The position numbers were made by a program, and so were the translations under genes. Below are positions 53,341-62,174 of a stretch of DNA of 64,000 nt, one piece after another (within the stretch, counting starts at the first letter, position 1; every line of letters begins with the position of its first letter). The notes beneath the pieces are model-generated. The model was not told the DNA's origin. It searched no databases and was given only the letters and a program-made list of their open reading frames with translations. Source of the stretch: OLB9 sp041392785 (lineage in GTDB: Bacteria > Bacteroidota > Bacteroidia > Chitinophagales > Saprospiraceae); NCBI GenBank assembly GCA_041392785.1, contig JAWKLK010000004.1, forward strand, positions 186,001-250,000. The letters run 5' to 3'.

Positions 53341-53367
53341 AAAACCCCATTTATTGGGGTTTTTTTA
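53341..53367 (+). terminator. Rho-independent terminator after the exbB operon
   Basis: Arms AAAACCCCA (53341-53349) and TGGGGTTTT (53355-53363) with a five-base loop and T tail. The A-rich side may also help terminate the convergent minus-strand transcript. Confidence 0.9.
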
Positions 53368-53835
53368 TTTATCCTTTCTGGAAAATAGTGGGAAGTGATT
53401 TATTAGTTCTAATCTCTTAGTCCTAAGGTCGATACTTCCGCAATAAAATGATTGCCCATTGGTTATTAAAATGTAAGAAGCAGAAAGAGTGGAATTATAC
53501 GCAAATATCTGATCTGCATGTATTTGATCTAATGCTATGCTAGGAGACTTGCATTCGATAAGTAGAAAGGGATGCACTTGATTTGTATAAATAACTATAT
53601 CAAATCTTCTTTTTCTACCATTTACAAGAATTGTTTTTTCTATTTGAATTAAATTCTTTGGATAAATATTGTTTTGTAATATGGCTTGAATTAAACATTG
53701 TCTCACCAATTCTTCAGGTAATAAAACCACAAATTTCTTTCTGATAGGATCAAAAACATGCATTTTAGCATTTATGTTTTTAACTTGAAGGAAGTGCTGG
53801 TATTGGAAGATGCTTATTTCAGAAAAATATGTCAT
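53365..53835 (-). CDS. HsdR-N-terminal-like PD-(D/E)XK domain protein
   Basis: 156 residues. The nuclease-like core is visible: RRFDIVIY (Asp) and LLIECKSP (Glu-x-Lys), followed by QIFAYN and a beta hairpin (SYILITNGQSFYC). This matches the stand-alone HSDR_N_2 family of Bacteroidota, related to the N-terminal domain of type I restriction HsdR. The three catalytic positions look intact. Its ATG lies inside the end of the upstream 734-residue gene (17-base overlap), so the two are translationally coupled. The role of the family is not established. Confidence 0.85.
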   Translation of the reverse strand: MTYFSEISIFQYQHFLQVKNINAKMHVFDPIRKKFVVLLPEELVRQCLIQAILQNNIYPKNLIQIEKTILVNGRKRRFDIVIYTNQVHPFLLIECKSPSIALDQIHADQIFAYNSTLSASYILITNGQSFYCGSIDLRTKRLELINHFPLFSRKDK

Positions 53836-56023
53836 TCAAGTCGTTTTTCAAATCAGATAAGTACAACATAGTATTACGTGCAATTTCTTTGCTTTCAATA
53901 TTGATATGTATAAAACCATACTTTTTGAGATATTCTAAAAACAGTGCTGAATTCAGTTCAGAATCTAAGTAGATACTATTATCTATGGTTACTATCACAT
54001 TGGGGCCATGATTTTGCAATAGCAGAGTCAGTATATTGGATGATATGTTATCCTTGTCATCTAATTGTTTCAGGCCTTGATGGTGTAAAGTTGTCTTAAT
54101 TATTGAGTCAAACTTTGCTGTGGAATAATTAATTATAATTCCATTCCTTAATTGATAGACTTTGGGGTTTAAATTTTGAGTCAATATATGTGCTATTTTG
54201 TATGCAGATATATACGTCCAGTCAAAATTGTTTGGGGCAGTTGCATAGGAATTAAGAACTCTAAAATCCAAAGTAGCTGAATTTGTGATTGAATCGGAGT
54301 GGTAAAAAGTTTTAATGGTTTCGAAAAATTGGAGCAAATCAAGATTTATATGACCCGAATTCACATAAATTAGATTATTGATTGCATGATCAATTGTATC
54401 GTACAATCCATCATTATGCACAATTATGATGGGATATAAAGTTTTTATAAAATGTAAATCGGTTTTTATTAAAGTCTTCCACAAGAGATTTATTTCTTTT
54501 TTCTTTTTGCCATTTAAAGGTTCTTTGAGTGTTGCACTTTCGTTTAAGATATTGTCAAGTTCATTTCTAGTGTTTTGCAAGCGAGATTGAAAAACATTAG
54601 TGATGTTATATATTTTTTCTGAATGGACTAATTGTTCATATTCATGATTCGAAGTGGAATTTTTACGTAATTCATATGTAGCGATGCAAGTATCGTGATA
54701 CCAATAATTGAAAGTTTCGACCCATGACTTAGGATCGATTTCATGTAAGGCATCAAGGAGTTTTAATTCTGCGGTTGTGCAACTTTGCTTGATATCCATC
54801 CACTCTTTGCGTGATTTTAATCGGTCATATTGATATAGAAATTTTTCCAAATTATATTCAATCGATCTTGCTATATCTAATTGTTTTGTAAAATTGATTG
54901 TATTAATTTCAAAGTTATTTTTAAATATTTGGAGTCCATTAATCTCATGTGTGACTTCTTGTAATTGTTGCTCTAAATCAAGAATATCTTTAGAATTGAC
55001 AGGATAATTGAAAGCATTGATTCTAGAAATTTGCTCTGAAGATCTAGGTACAGTCTCATTGCTCCAATTTTTTACAATACGCTCAATCTCCTCTAAGACT
55101 TGAACAATGTCCTCATTGGGTTTATATTCTCTCAGTTTTATACCGAGCTGTTGGCACTTGGAGATGAGTCCATCTACATATAATAAGATATGAGACTGCT
55201 CTTCATTGGGTTTTGATTTAAGAAAATGGAAGAAATTTTTTGAAGATGGTACTTTAGCTTCTTCATTTTGAATTGGTATTTTATGTTTTATAAATGCTAT
55301 CTCCATTTGAATTTCTTGGAGTGCCGATGTATCAAAATCTATATATGTACTTAACAGATGTGTAAACAACATAGACATTTTTTCTATCAAACCACTTAAC
55401 TTGATTAAGATGTTTTTTGCGTTTTCGGCATTGGAAATGTTATAAATATCAAATTTTGGGTCATCGTATTTGAAATCAGTCTTGAAAAGAGGCACTAATT
55501 TTGAAATTTTTGACAATGTGCTTTCTACATTAAAGTCTTCAGGCTTTAAGCTTGTCATGTTTTGAAGAAAACGTGCATATTTGGTTGGTTTTGATAACTC
55601 CAAAATTGCATCGACAGATTTTAATAAAAGTGCATTTTCATTCTTATGTTCTGTTAGCAATTGCAATTTTGCCATATCGCGGATTACACTCTCCGATATT
55701 TGCAAGGGTTGATTTAGTTGGAAAAAGTTTTTATAGTCCTTTCTTATTTTTTCCCATTGCACTTCAGAATTTGGATCAAAAGATAGATAAAATTCTTGAA
55801 GCGCGCTTTGCTCAAAGAACGCCTCGAGAGTGCTTCTGATCAATAGGTTGTCACAAATTACTAAAGTAGTTTTACCTTGCAAATATGCTTCCACAATTTG
55901 TATAAAAATAGTGTGAGATGCTACATTTTCTTCTGAATATGCAATGTTTAAAATAGCCTTATTGCTTTGCAAAGTGATATTTTGATCTGGTGAGACTTGG
56001 TATATTTTGTTCTGAAGTATCAC
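53819..56023 (-). CDS. Unrecognised 734-residue protein, possibly an SF1 helicase-like protein with lost Walker motifs
   Basis: No family is named with confidence. The start is GTG 56023, since an in-frame stop lies just upstream at 56039. Residues 27-60 (NIAYSEENVAS..., QGKTTLVICDN) read like the start of an SF1 helicase such as AAA_11 proteins, but the Walker A GPPGTGKS position is YSEENVAS. Residues 528-567 (YPIIIVHND..., LIYVNSGHINLDLL) align by eye with the Walker B region, where DEAxQ is NSGH. The last 60 residues (ALFLEYLKKYGFIHINIES) resemble the end of a C-terminal REase domain without acids. Residues 200-500 are helical and probably coiled coil. It overlaps the PD-(D/E)XK gene by 17 bases. 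Confidence 0.6.
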   Translation of the reverse strand: MILQNKIYQVSPDQNITLQSNKAILNIAYSEENVASHTIFIQIVEAYLQGKTTLVICDNLLIRSTLEAFFEQSALQEFYLSFDPNSEVQWEKIRKDYKNFFQLNQPLQISESVIRDMAKLQLLTEHKNENALLLKSVDAILELSKPTKYARFLQNMTSLKPEDFNVESTLSKISKLVPLFKTDFKYDDPKFDIYNISNAENAKNILIKLSGLIEKMSMLFTHLLSTYIDFDTSALQEIQMEIAFIKHKIPIQNEEAKVPSSKNFFHFLKSKPNEEQSHILLYVDGLISKCQQLGIKLREYKPNEDIVQVLEEIERIVKNWSNETVPRSSEQISRINAFNYPVNSKDILDLEQQLQEVTHEINGLQIFKNNFEINTINFTKQLDIARSIEYNLEKFLYQYDRLKSRKEWMDIKQSCTTAELKLLDALHEIDPKSWVETFNYWYHDTCIATYELRKNSTSNHEYEQLVHSEKIYNITNVFQSRLQNTRNELDNILNESATLKEPLNGKKKKEINLLWKTLIKTDLHFIKTLYPIIIVHNDGLYDTIDHAINNLIYVNSGHINLDLLQFFETIKTFYHSDSITNSATLDFRVLNSYATAPNNFDWTYISAYKIAHILTQNLNPKVYQLRNGIIINYSTAKFDSIIKTTLHHQGLKQLDDKDNISSNILTLLLQNHGPNVIVTIDNSIYLDSELNSALFLEYLKKYGFIHINIESKEIARNTMLYLSDLKNDLNDIFF

Positions 56024-56138
56024 TATATTTTGTTTAATCTAGATTTTAGTAAGAAGCAAAAAGAGTCATTTGCTATGTACTTTTGAATTATGGTTTGTGG
56101 AAAAACCCACTATTATGTAAGCACATACTATGAAAGAG

Positions 56139-56146
56139 CAAAGATA
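56139..56146 (-). promoter_or_regulatory. Candidate -7 promoter element for the 734-residue gene
   Basis: Minus strand reads TATCTTTG, a perfect TAnnTTTG match, placed in the 157-base gap between the end of the PolX-like read-through frame and the GTG at 56023. It implies a leader of about 110 bases. Confidence 0.45.
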
Positions 56147-56180
56147 CAATCTTTCGCAAGGAAATAAATATTGCCAGAAT

Positions 56181-56357
56181 TTAATGAGAATGTTTATTTG
56201 ACTTTATCGAAACCCATTCGATGAATTCTGCCAAACTCCTAGAGTTCAAACAATGCGATGGCGTAAGAAGGCCCTTTCTCCCTGAAATAACTCCATATTT
56301 GATATTGTGTATGGATTCTTTACTATGCGCATCAGGGTTGATACAAAGCATGACATC
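56181..56357 (-). pseudogene. C-terminal remnant of the PolX-like gene, cut off by an in-frame TAA
   Basis: Directly after the TAA at 56360-56358 the same frame stays open for 58 codons to a TAA at 56183-56181. It encodes DVMLCINPDAHSKES and GVISGRKGLLTPS, which is the normal PolX PHP ending (INPDAHS and GVLVARKG). The DAH carries the last metal ligands of the PHP site. A single-base change in the stop codon (for example from GAA or AAA) would join it to the upstream 491 codons for a 550-residue protein. Confidence 0.8.
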
Positions 56358-57833
56358 TTAATCAATACACTTTGATATGAATGTCCAGTCCAAATCAAGC
56401 CTCTGTGGGTTAGCATTGATTTCTATTGCGACACAATTTTGTCTACAAGCATCTATAACCATATCAAAGTTTACTGGATAGCCACTTCTGCTTAATAATA
56501 AGCGTCCAGTAGGATGACCCAAAATGGTGGTGTGTGGATTTTCAATAGCTTTAATGAGTCTTGAAGTTGCTTTATTTTCATCCATTTGTAGACCTGAATG
56601 GATAGAAGCAATAACAATATCAAAGCCTTTCAAAATATCACTGTCATAATCTAAATTACCATCAGACAAAATATCGCTTTCAATGCCTTTAATTATTCTG
56701 AATCCACTGCTATAAGATTCATTAAGAGAGTCTATTTCTGCCCACTGCGACAATACTTTTTCTATTGTCAATCCGTGTGCATAAGTCGCAGATTTACTAT
56801 GGTCAGTCACAACCATGTATTCAAATCCATTTGAAGCAGTGTAAGCAGCCATATCAGCCAAGCTATGTAACCCGTCTGAATAAGTTGTATGACAATGCAC
56901 AATCCCTTTGATATCTTCTAGTTTGACAAGTTGAGGTATTTCTTTATTAATATCAAATAGTACCTTTGTATTAAAATTATCTCTTGCTTCAGGTGGTATA
57001 TAATGACAATGAAGAGCTTTGAAAATTTCGGCTTCAGTAGCCAATTTACTTATGTTTTTATCATTTTCTTCTGTCAATAAAATTCCTTCAGTATGGATAA
57101 ATTGGGAATAATCAAAGTGCTTTGAAAGTGCAAAATGTATTTTTACAGGGATGTTTTGAACCAGTAAAAAGTCATTTTCTGTTATTATTTCACTGCACTC
57201 CAAAATTTGTGAGCTCCATTGATCAGAATCTGTAAGGATGTCTATGGAAGTGATGACCTGATTCTTACGTCTGATTTCATTTGTTAATTCCCATTTCCAT
57301 AAAGGAAATTTTTGTTGTAACTCTTCGATAAGTTTTTCTGCTATATCTATCACTGATGCAAATAGAAATTTACCTTTTTGGGATAATAGAAAATTTATTT
57401 TTTCGGATATATCTTTTTGGATTTTTATACCGAAACCATTAAGATGCACTAACCTATTTTCCTGACAAGCATATTGTAATTGACCCAAGTCTTCTATTTG
57501 TAGTTCTTTCCATATTTGTCCTACTTTTTTCGGACCTAGGCCTTTGATTTTCAACATATCTATTACGCCAGGAGGGGTTTTATCCAAAAGAGGTTGTAAC
57601 CCTTCTAGAATGCCGGTATTAAGTGCGGTTTTTATTTTAATCGCATTATTTGTACCTACATTGGGGATGTCTGCAATGGCATTTTCTGTTAATTCGCAAA
57701 ATGGCACTTCTACCTTTTTAAGGCTTAAATATGCCAAAGTATAAGTTTTTGTTCTGAAGGAATTTTCGCCATGTAATTCCATCAACTTACCCATTAAATC
57801 AAACTGACCAGCTAATTCTTTATTTGTAATCAT
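56358..57833 (-). CDS. polX: PolX-like protein: HhH region, eroded polymerase domain, PHP domain truncated by an in-frame stop
   Basis: 491 residues, versus about 570 for B. subtilis PolX. The N-terminus has the helical and helix-hairpin-helix region (KIKGLGPKKVGQIW near residues 95-108). Where PolX reads GSxRRxxxxxGDxD, this protein has TNEIRRKNQVITSIDIL (residues 184-200), so the nucleotide-binding GS and the first catalytic Asp are lost. The third Asp position (VDLR) reads VKIH near 230. The PHP domain keeps HCH (313-315), TDHS (343-346), GIESD, SIHSG and GHPTGR, but stops before the DAH motif. Its ATG abuts the ATP-grasp stop (TAAATG). Polymerase activity is very unlikely; phosphoesterase activity depends on the stop. 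Confidence 0.85.
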   Translation of the reverse strand: MITNKELAGQFDLMGKLMELHGENSFRTKTYTLAYLSLKKVEVPFCELTENAIADIPNVGTNNAIKIKTALNTGILEGLQPLLDKTPPGVIDMLKIKGLGPKKVGQIWKELQIEDLGQLQYACQENRLVHLNGFGIKIQKDISEKINFLLSQKGKFLFASVIDIAEKLIEELQQKFPLWKWELTNEIRRKNQVITSIDILTDSDQWSSQILECSEIITENDFLLVQNIPVKIHFALSKHFDYSQFIHTEGILLTEENDKNISKLATEAEIFKALHCHYIPPEARDNFNTKVLFDINKEIPQLVKLEDIKGIVHCHTTYSDGLHSLADMAAYTASNGFEYMVVTDHSKSATYAHGLTIEKVLSQWAEIDSLNESYSSGFRIIKGIESDILSDGNLDYDSDILKGFDIVIASIHSGLQMDENKATSRLIKAIENPHTTILGHPTGRLLLSRSGYPVNFDMVIDACRQNCVAIEINANPQRLDLDWTFISKCID

Positions 57834-59060
57834 TTAACTAGTTGGGCGATTAGGAGTCGGCAAGGCTGCATGAAATTCATTCTTGATTCTTTCCGCATAT
57901 TTATCTAATAAAGTCAAAATTTTATTTCTGTTCTTTGATTGAAGGATCATGCCCACATGATGCTTTTTATCCAATTTCCAAACTATTTCTTTATCTTCAA
58001 ATGAGGATAAGTCAGGTTTTTCGTATTTGGATAGGGATACAATAATTCCAGCATTTTCTTGTCTGATCTTTGGCAAGACATATTTTTGACCAAGGCATTG
58101 TGCGATTTCAATCTTTGCCCATTCTTTCCATAGATTTATACCTGTAGAGGCCTCTACCATTTCTGCAAGATGGGCACCACCTACTCTAGATGCTGTTTCT
58201 AAGAAATAGAAATCTCCAGTTTGGTGATTTTTTATAAACTCTGAATGAGATGCACTGTACTGCATTCCGAAAGCATGCATCACATCTTCATTTAAATCAA
58301 TTAATGCTTGCTTATCTGGATCATCATTATCTAAAGTAATAGATCTGAAAACACCACCGCCATGTGCTACTTCAAATGGTGTAGCGAGATATCTACTCAC
58401 TTGATTAAATATTTTTTTTCCGTTGAAATACAGACTATCGACGTGGTAGACATCGCCTGGGGCAAATTTTTCCACAAGATATTCATGTCTTTCACCTCCT
58501 AAACGGTCCAAAGCTGACCATAAATCATCCTTGCTATGTATCTTTTGAATTCCTGTAGCCGATGCTTGCATTCTTGGTTTGATAAGCCATGGCGCATCAT
58601 TTTCGGCTACGAAGGCATGAATATCAGAATCATGAAATAAATTTGTAAATGCGGGAACAGGAATTCCTGATGTTTTGCTTTTAATGCGCATAGCAAGTTT
58701 ATCTCTGAAATACCTTGCAGTAGTCTCTCCCATACCCGGAATCCTGAAATATTCTCGTAAAAATGCCACATGTTCGACATCAAAATCGTCTAAGGCAACA
58801 AAAAAATCGAATTTGACTGCCCGCATCTTATGTGCTAAGCCACCTACTAAATGTTCATGATTCCATCTACCATACTCATCTTCAACCATATAAAAAATAT
58901 CCTCTAAACTTTCTTTTGCCCATGGCTCATGTTCAAGTTTTTTTGATGTAAGTAAATAAACAATGTGACCAGCCTCATGAGCAGATCTAAGGAAATCATT
59001 TCCTTTGAAGTATCTTGAAATGCATAAAATATGCAACTGACGATTTGACATTTTTGACAT
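57834..59060 (-). CDS. ATP-grasp domain carboxylate-amine ligase-like protein
   Basis: 408 residues. An N-terminal Rossmann-like PreATP-grasp domain (HILCISRYFKGND) is followed by an ATP-grasp fold: APWLIKPRMQASATGIQ (ATP-binding Lys and loop near residue 163), YLVEKFAPGDVYHVDS, and the magnesium-binding FLETASRVGGAHLAEMV near residue 315. This fits the carboxylate-amine ligases that build peptide-like bonds or condense acids and amines, but the substrate is unknown. It leads directly into the PolX-like gene with no spacer. A second ATG at 59051 is possible. Confidence 0.82.
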   Translation of the reverse strand: MSKMSNRQLHILCISRYFKGNDFLRSAHEAGHIVYLLTSKKLEHEPWAKESLEDIFYMVEDEYGRWNHEHLVGGLAHKMRAVKFDFFVALDDFDVEHVAFLREYFRIPGMGETTARYFRDKLAMRIKSKTSGIPVPAFTNLFHDSDIHAFVAENDAPWLIKPRMQASATGIQKIHSKDDLWSALDRLGGERHEYLVEKFAPGDVYHVDSLYFNGKKIFNQVSRYLATPFEVAHGGGVFRSITLDNDDPDKQALIDLNEDVMHAFGMQYSASHSEFIKNHQTGDFYFLETASRVGGAHLAEMVEASTGINLWKEWAKIEIAQCLGQKYVLPKIRQENAGIIVSLSKYEKPDLSSFEDKEIVWKLDKKHHVGMILQSKNRNKILTLLDKYAERIKNEFHAALPTPNRPTS

Positions 59061-59076
59061 TTTAACAATTTGAAGT

Positions 59077-59084
59077 CAAATATA
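59077..59084 (-). promoter_or_regulatory. Candidate -7 promoter element for the ATP-grasp / PolX-like unit
   Basis: Minus strand reads TATATTTG, matching TAnnTTTG, only 17 bases before the ATG at 59060. Confidence 0.45.
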
Positions 59085-59247
59085 AATCTTTGGATTTTAA
59101 AAGAAAGTATTCTTCGAAAAAAAATAAAAGATTCGATGCCTACTTAAGGAAAAGTTAAAATTGTTAAGCATCCAAGTATCTTGTTAAATAGATGTTAATC
59201 GAAGATATCGTTTTGATACATCACTTGATAATTTGTGTTAGTGGACA

Positions 59248-59255
59248 TATTTTTG
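59248..59255 (+). promoter_or_regulatory. Candidate -7 promoter element for the DUF1573 lipoprotein
   Basis: TATTTTTG, a full TAnnTTTG match, lies 59 bases before the ATG. A TTGA at 59225-59228, 19 bases upstream, could serve as a weak -33 box. Confidence 0.45.
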
Positions 59256-59314
59256 TAATTAAAATATAGGTTTAAAAGAATTTTATTTAACAATCAAATT
59301 TTAACTTAAGAATA

Positions 59315-59872
59315 ATGAAAAGTTTTAAAATGTTCGGATTTATGGTTCTAGTATTGTCTCTTGCTATTGTTTCTTGCAAAGATAAGGAAGCAAGTGCAAC
59401 AACAGATGCTGCTAATGCACAAGTAACAACTGCTGAAAATGCCAGTCAAGTTACACCTGCTGCAACTGATCCTACTAGTACTGAACCTGTACCTGCAGCA
59501 CCAACAGGCCCAAAAACAACCATCAAGTTTGAGGAAGATACTTATGATTGGGGGACAATCAAGGATGGTGATAAAATGACACACGTGTTTAAATTCAAGA
59601 ATACAGGTTCTGAACCATTGGTTATCAGCAATGCAAAAGGTAGCTGTGGATGTACTGTTCCGGAGTGGCCAAAAGAAGCTATTGCTCCAGGAGGTTCTGG
59701 CGAGATCAAAGTAGTGTATGACTCAAAAGGAAAAGGTTCTCCTGAAGGTAAAATGGATACAAAAAGAGTTACAATTACTTCCAATACTGACCCAGTTGAC
59801 ACTTACTTGAATATCAAAGGAAAAGTAGTAGGAAAAGGTCCTGAAGCTCAAGCAACTCCTGCTAGTAAATAA
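59315..59872 (+). CDS. DUF1573 lipoprotein
   Basis: 185 residues. The signal peptide ends in a lipobox (LAIVSC, Cys near residue 21). A Thr/Ala/Pro-rich linker (about residues 28-68) leads to one DUF1573 domain (residues about 68-175), an immunoglobulin-like fold with the signature TYDWGTIKDGD and SCGCTVPEWP. Such proteins are abundant in Bacteroidota; their role is not known. It is monocistronic, with a promoter element upstream and a strong terminator after. Confidence 0.9.
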   Translation: MKSFKMFGFMVLVLSLAIVSCKDKEASATTDAANAQVTTAENASQVTPAATDPTSTEPVPAAPTGPKTTIKFEEDTYDWGTIKDGDKMTHVFKFKNTGSEPLVISNAKGSCGCTVPEWPKEAIAPGGSGEIKVVYDSKGKGSPEGKMDTKRVTITSNTDPVDTYLNIKGKVVGKGPEAQATPASK

Positions 59873-59896
59873 AAAAAAGAAAAATTAGATAAATTT

Positions 59897-59940
59897 GGAG
59901 CCATGTGTGATGTATGTCGCACATGGCTTCATTTTTTTTA
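59897..59940 (+). terminator. Rho-independent terminator after the DUF1573 gene
   Basis: Arms GGAGCCATGTGTGA (59897-59910) and TCGCACATGGCTTC (59917-59930) pair over 14 positions with two wobbles, followed by ATTTTTTTT. Confidence 0.92.
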
Positions 59941-60159
59941 TACATTAAAGATTTGAAGCACAACTTAACGTGAATCTGTAATTGGTGACACTTCTGAATA
60001 ATCAGATTGCATCCTTCAAAAAGAGAATAATTACTGTATAATTCTAATAGTAAAATGACTAAATTTGTTGTGAAAACAAGTCTTTATCCAGAAAGTCTTA
60101 ATTGTATTGGACTCTCTGTGATTGAAAAGGGATTTTAAAAATAAATTTATTTTACCAGC

Positions 60160-61455
60160 ATGCAGGAATACGCACAAATTTTGAACTATGCCATTCCATT
60201 CTTTATAGTCTTAATCTTGATAGAACACATTGCGGATCAGTTTATGCATGTGGGCGTAAATAGGCTTTTTGACACAATTTCGAGTCTTAGTTCAGGGATA
60301 ACAAACGTCATCAAAGATGTGCTTGGGCTAGTCATTGTCATAGTAAGCTACAAATGGTTTTATACCCATTTGGCTATATTCCATATACAATCTGATATAG
60401 CTTTGTACATATTGGCGTTTATTGGAATAGATTTCGCGGGATATTGGGTGCATAGATGGTCACATGAAATTAATGTCTTTTGGAATCGCCATATCATTCA
60501 TCACAGCAGTGAAGAGTTTAATTTGGCGTGTGCACTTAGGCAGTCTGTTTCAGAAATTTTTGCCTTATTTACATTTACATTCATACCTATGGCTCTCATA
60601 GGGATTCCACCGAAAGTGATTGCCATAGTGGCACCTATCCAACTATTTGCTCAATTTTGGTACCATACCAGATTAATAAAACGCATGGGATTTTTGGAAC
60701 ATTTTCTTGTGACACCTTCACACCATAGGGTACACCATGCCATTAATACCGAATACATGGATAAAAATTATAGCCAAATATTTATAATTTGGGATAAAAT
60801 TTTTGGTACATTTCAAGAAGAGCAGGATGACATTCCTCCTGTTTATGGAGTCACTAGAGCCGTCAAAACATGGAATCCATGGATCATCAATTATAAGCAT
60901 ATATGGCTACTCATTCAAGATGCATGGAGGACAAAATCTTTTAGAGATAAAATTAGGATTTGGTTTATGCCTACAGGATGGAGACCTAATGATGTTATAA
61001 GTGCTTATCCGGTGAATTATACTAAGGATGTATATCATAGGCCGAAATATCACACAGAAGCATCTATTCTATTAAAAATTTGGTCTTCAGCCCAACTTAT
61101 CATTACGTTACTTTTTATGATGTATCTATTCAACAATATTGGACTTTTCCCCATGTATTACATTTTGTGGTATGGTGCATTTTTATTCATAACAATATAC
61201 GCTTATACAAGTCTTATGGACGGAAGTCCTCAGTCTATTTTTGCAGAATTATTGAAAATAAGTATCGCTATTGGTTTGTGGTACTCATATGGATATTCTT
61301 GGTTTGGTATTGATGATAGATTTTCGGGTGGCACTGCCATAGTATTGGGCTATTTGTTTATCTCTTTGGGATGTACAATTTATTTTTATTTCAAAGACAA
61401 ACCCATTAAAATAGAGCTGATAGATACTGATCAAGAAACTCAATTAATAGTTTGA
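60160..61455 (+). CDS. Sterol desaturase / fatty acid hydroxylase family membrane protein
   Basis: 431 residues with several membrane helices: about 10-25, 50-70, 85-105, 125-170 and four more in the C-terminal third (310-420). The three histidine boxes of the fatty acid hydroxylase superfamily are visible: HRWSHE, HIIHHSSEEF and HHRVHH, which bind a di-iron centre. The layout, with helices on both sides of the boxes, resembles alkylglycerol monooxygenase-like proteins more than short sterol desaturases. Substrate unknown; a lipid is likely. It converges on aat with four bases between them. Confidence 0.87.
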   Translation: MQEYAQILNYAIPFFIVLILIEHIADQFMHVGVNRLFDTISSLSSGITNVIKDVLGLVIVIVSYKWFYTHLAIFHIQSDIALYILAFIGIDFAGYWVHRWSHEINVFWNRHIIHHSSEEFNLACALRQSVSEIFALFTFTFIPMALIGIPPKVIAIVAPIQLFAQFWYHTRLIKRMGFLEHFLVTPSHHRVHHAINTEYMDKNYSQIFIIWDKIFGTFQEEQDDIPPVYGVTRAVKTWNPWIINYKHIWLLIQDAWRTKSFRDKIRIWFMPTGWRPNDVISAYPVNYTKDVYHRPKYHTEASILLKIWSSAQLIITLLFMMYLFNNIGLFPMYYILWYGAFLFITIYAYTSLMDGSPQSIFAELLKISIAIGLWYSYGYSWFGIDDRFSGGTAIVLGYLFISLGCTIYFYFKDKPIKIELIDTDQETQLIV

Positions 61456-61459
61456 CAAC

Positions 61460-62131
61460 CTATTTTTTCAAACTTGTTAAAGCAAATCGGTTTCTATTTT
61501 CTCGCAATAGTGAATGAAAAGTTTCGCCCGCAATGAATTCACCACCAAGACTTTCCAAATAAGGATTGGGTTGCTGACAATCTATACAAGTAAAACCCTC
61601 TACTTCTAAACTTTTAGCTAAAGTAATGAATCCAAATTTAGAAGCATTTGGTTTTAGCGAAAACATTGACTCGCCGAAAAACATTTTACCGATTTCTACT
61701 CCATAAAGTCCACCGACAAGATCATCTTTCTCCCATACTTCTACTGAACGTATATAGCCAATCTTGAATAGCTGTTCATATGCATTTACCATATCATTGG
61801 TAAGCCAAGTTCCATCCTGTCCAGGGCGATGTATTTTTTGACAATGTCTTATGATATTACCAAAATCTTTATTGAATGTCACCCTGAATTTATTCTGATT
61901 AAAGTAGGCATTCATAGACTTTGGTACCCTAACTTTGGGAGGGAAAATAACAAATCTTGGTGAAGGACACCACCATATGATCGGTTCATCTGGATTGTAC
62001 CAAGGGTAAATTCCAAAATTATAGGCTAATATTAGTCGATCTGTAGATAAATCACCGCCAATAGCTAAGATGCCACTTTTCTTTACGGTTGTTGGATGAG
62101 GAAATGCTATTTGGTCTGAAAGATAGTACAT
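61460..62131 (-). CDS. aat: Leucyl/phenylalanyl-tRNA--protein transferase
   Basis: 223 residues. Transfers Leu or Phe from aminoacyl-tRNA to the N-terminus of proteins starting with Arg or Lys, creating N-degrons. Visible: FGIYPWYNPDEPIIWWCPSPRFVI, read in parts, GLYGVEIGKMFFGESMFS and the late CIDCQQPNPYLESLGG. It lies 57 bases after clpS on the same strand, and its product makes substrates that ClpS binds. A CAAAAATA on the plus strand marks a likely promoter of its own. Confidence 0.96.
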   Translation of the reverse strand: MYYLSDQIAFPHPTTVKKSGILAIGGDLSTDRLILAYNFGIYPWYNPDEPIIWWCPSPRFVIFPPKVRVPKSMNAYFNQNKFRVTFNKDFGNIIRHCQKIHRPGQDGTWLTNDMVNAYEQLFKIGYIRSVEVWEKDDLVGGLYGVEIGKMFFGESMFSLKPNASKFGFITLAKSLEVEGFTCIDCQQPNPYLESLGGEFIAGETFHSLLRENRNRFALTSLKK

Positions 62132-62174
62132 GATATTGGCAAATAAGGTGAAATATTCTATTGCTTTGCCAAAC

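Noticed and set aside
53365..56023. Reading the PD-(D/E)XK gene and its neighbour as a type I restriction-modification system
   Set aside because: There is no methylase or specificity gene near, the nuclease-like protein is only a stand-alone domain, and its neighbour lacks Walker motifs.
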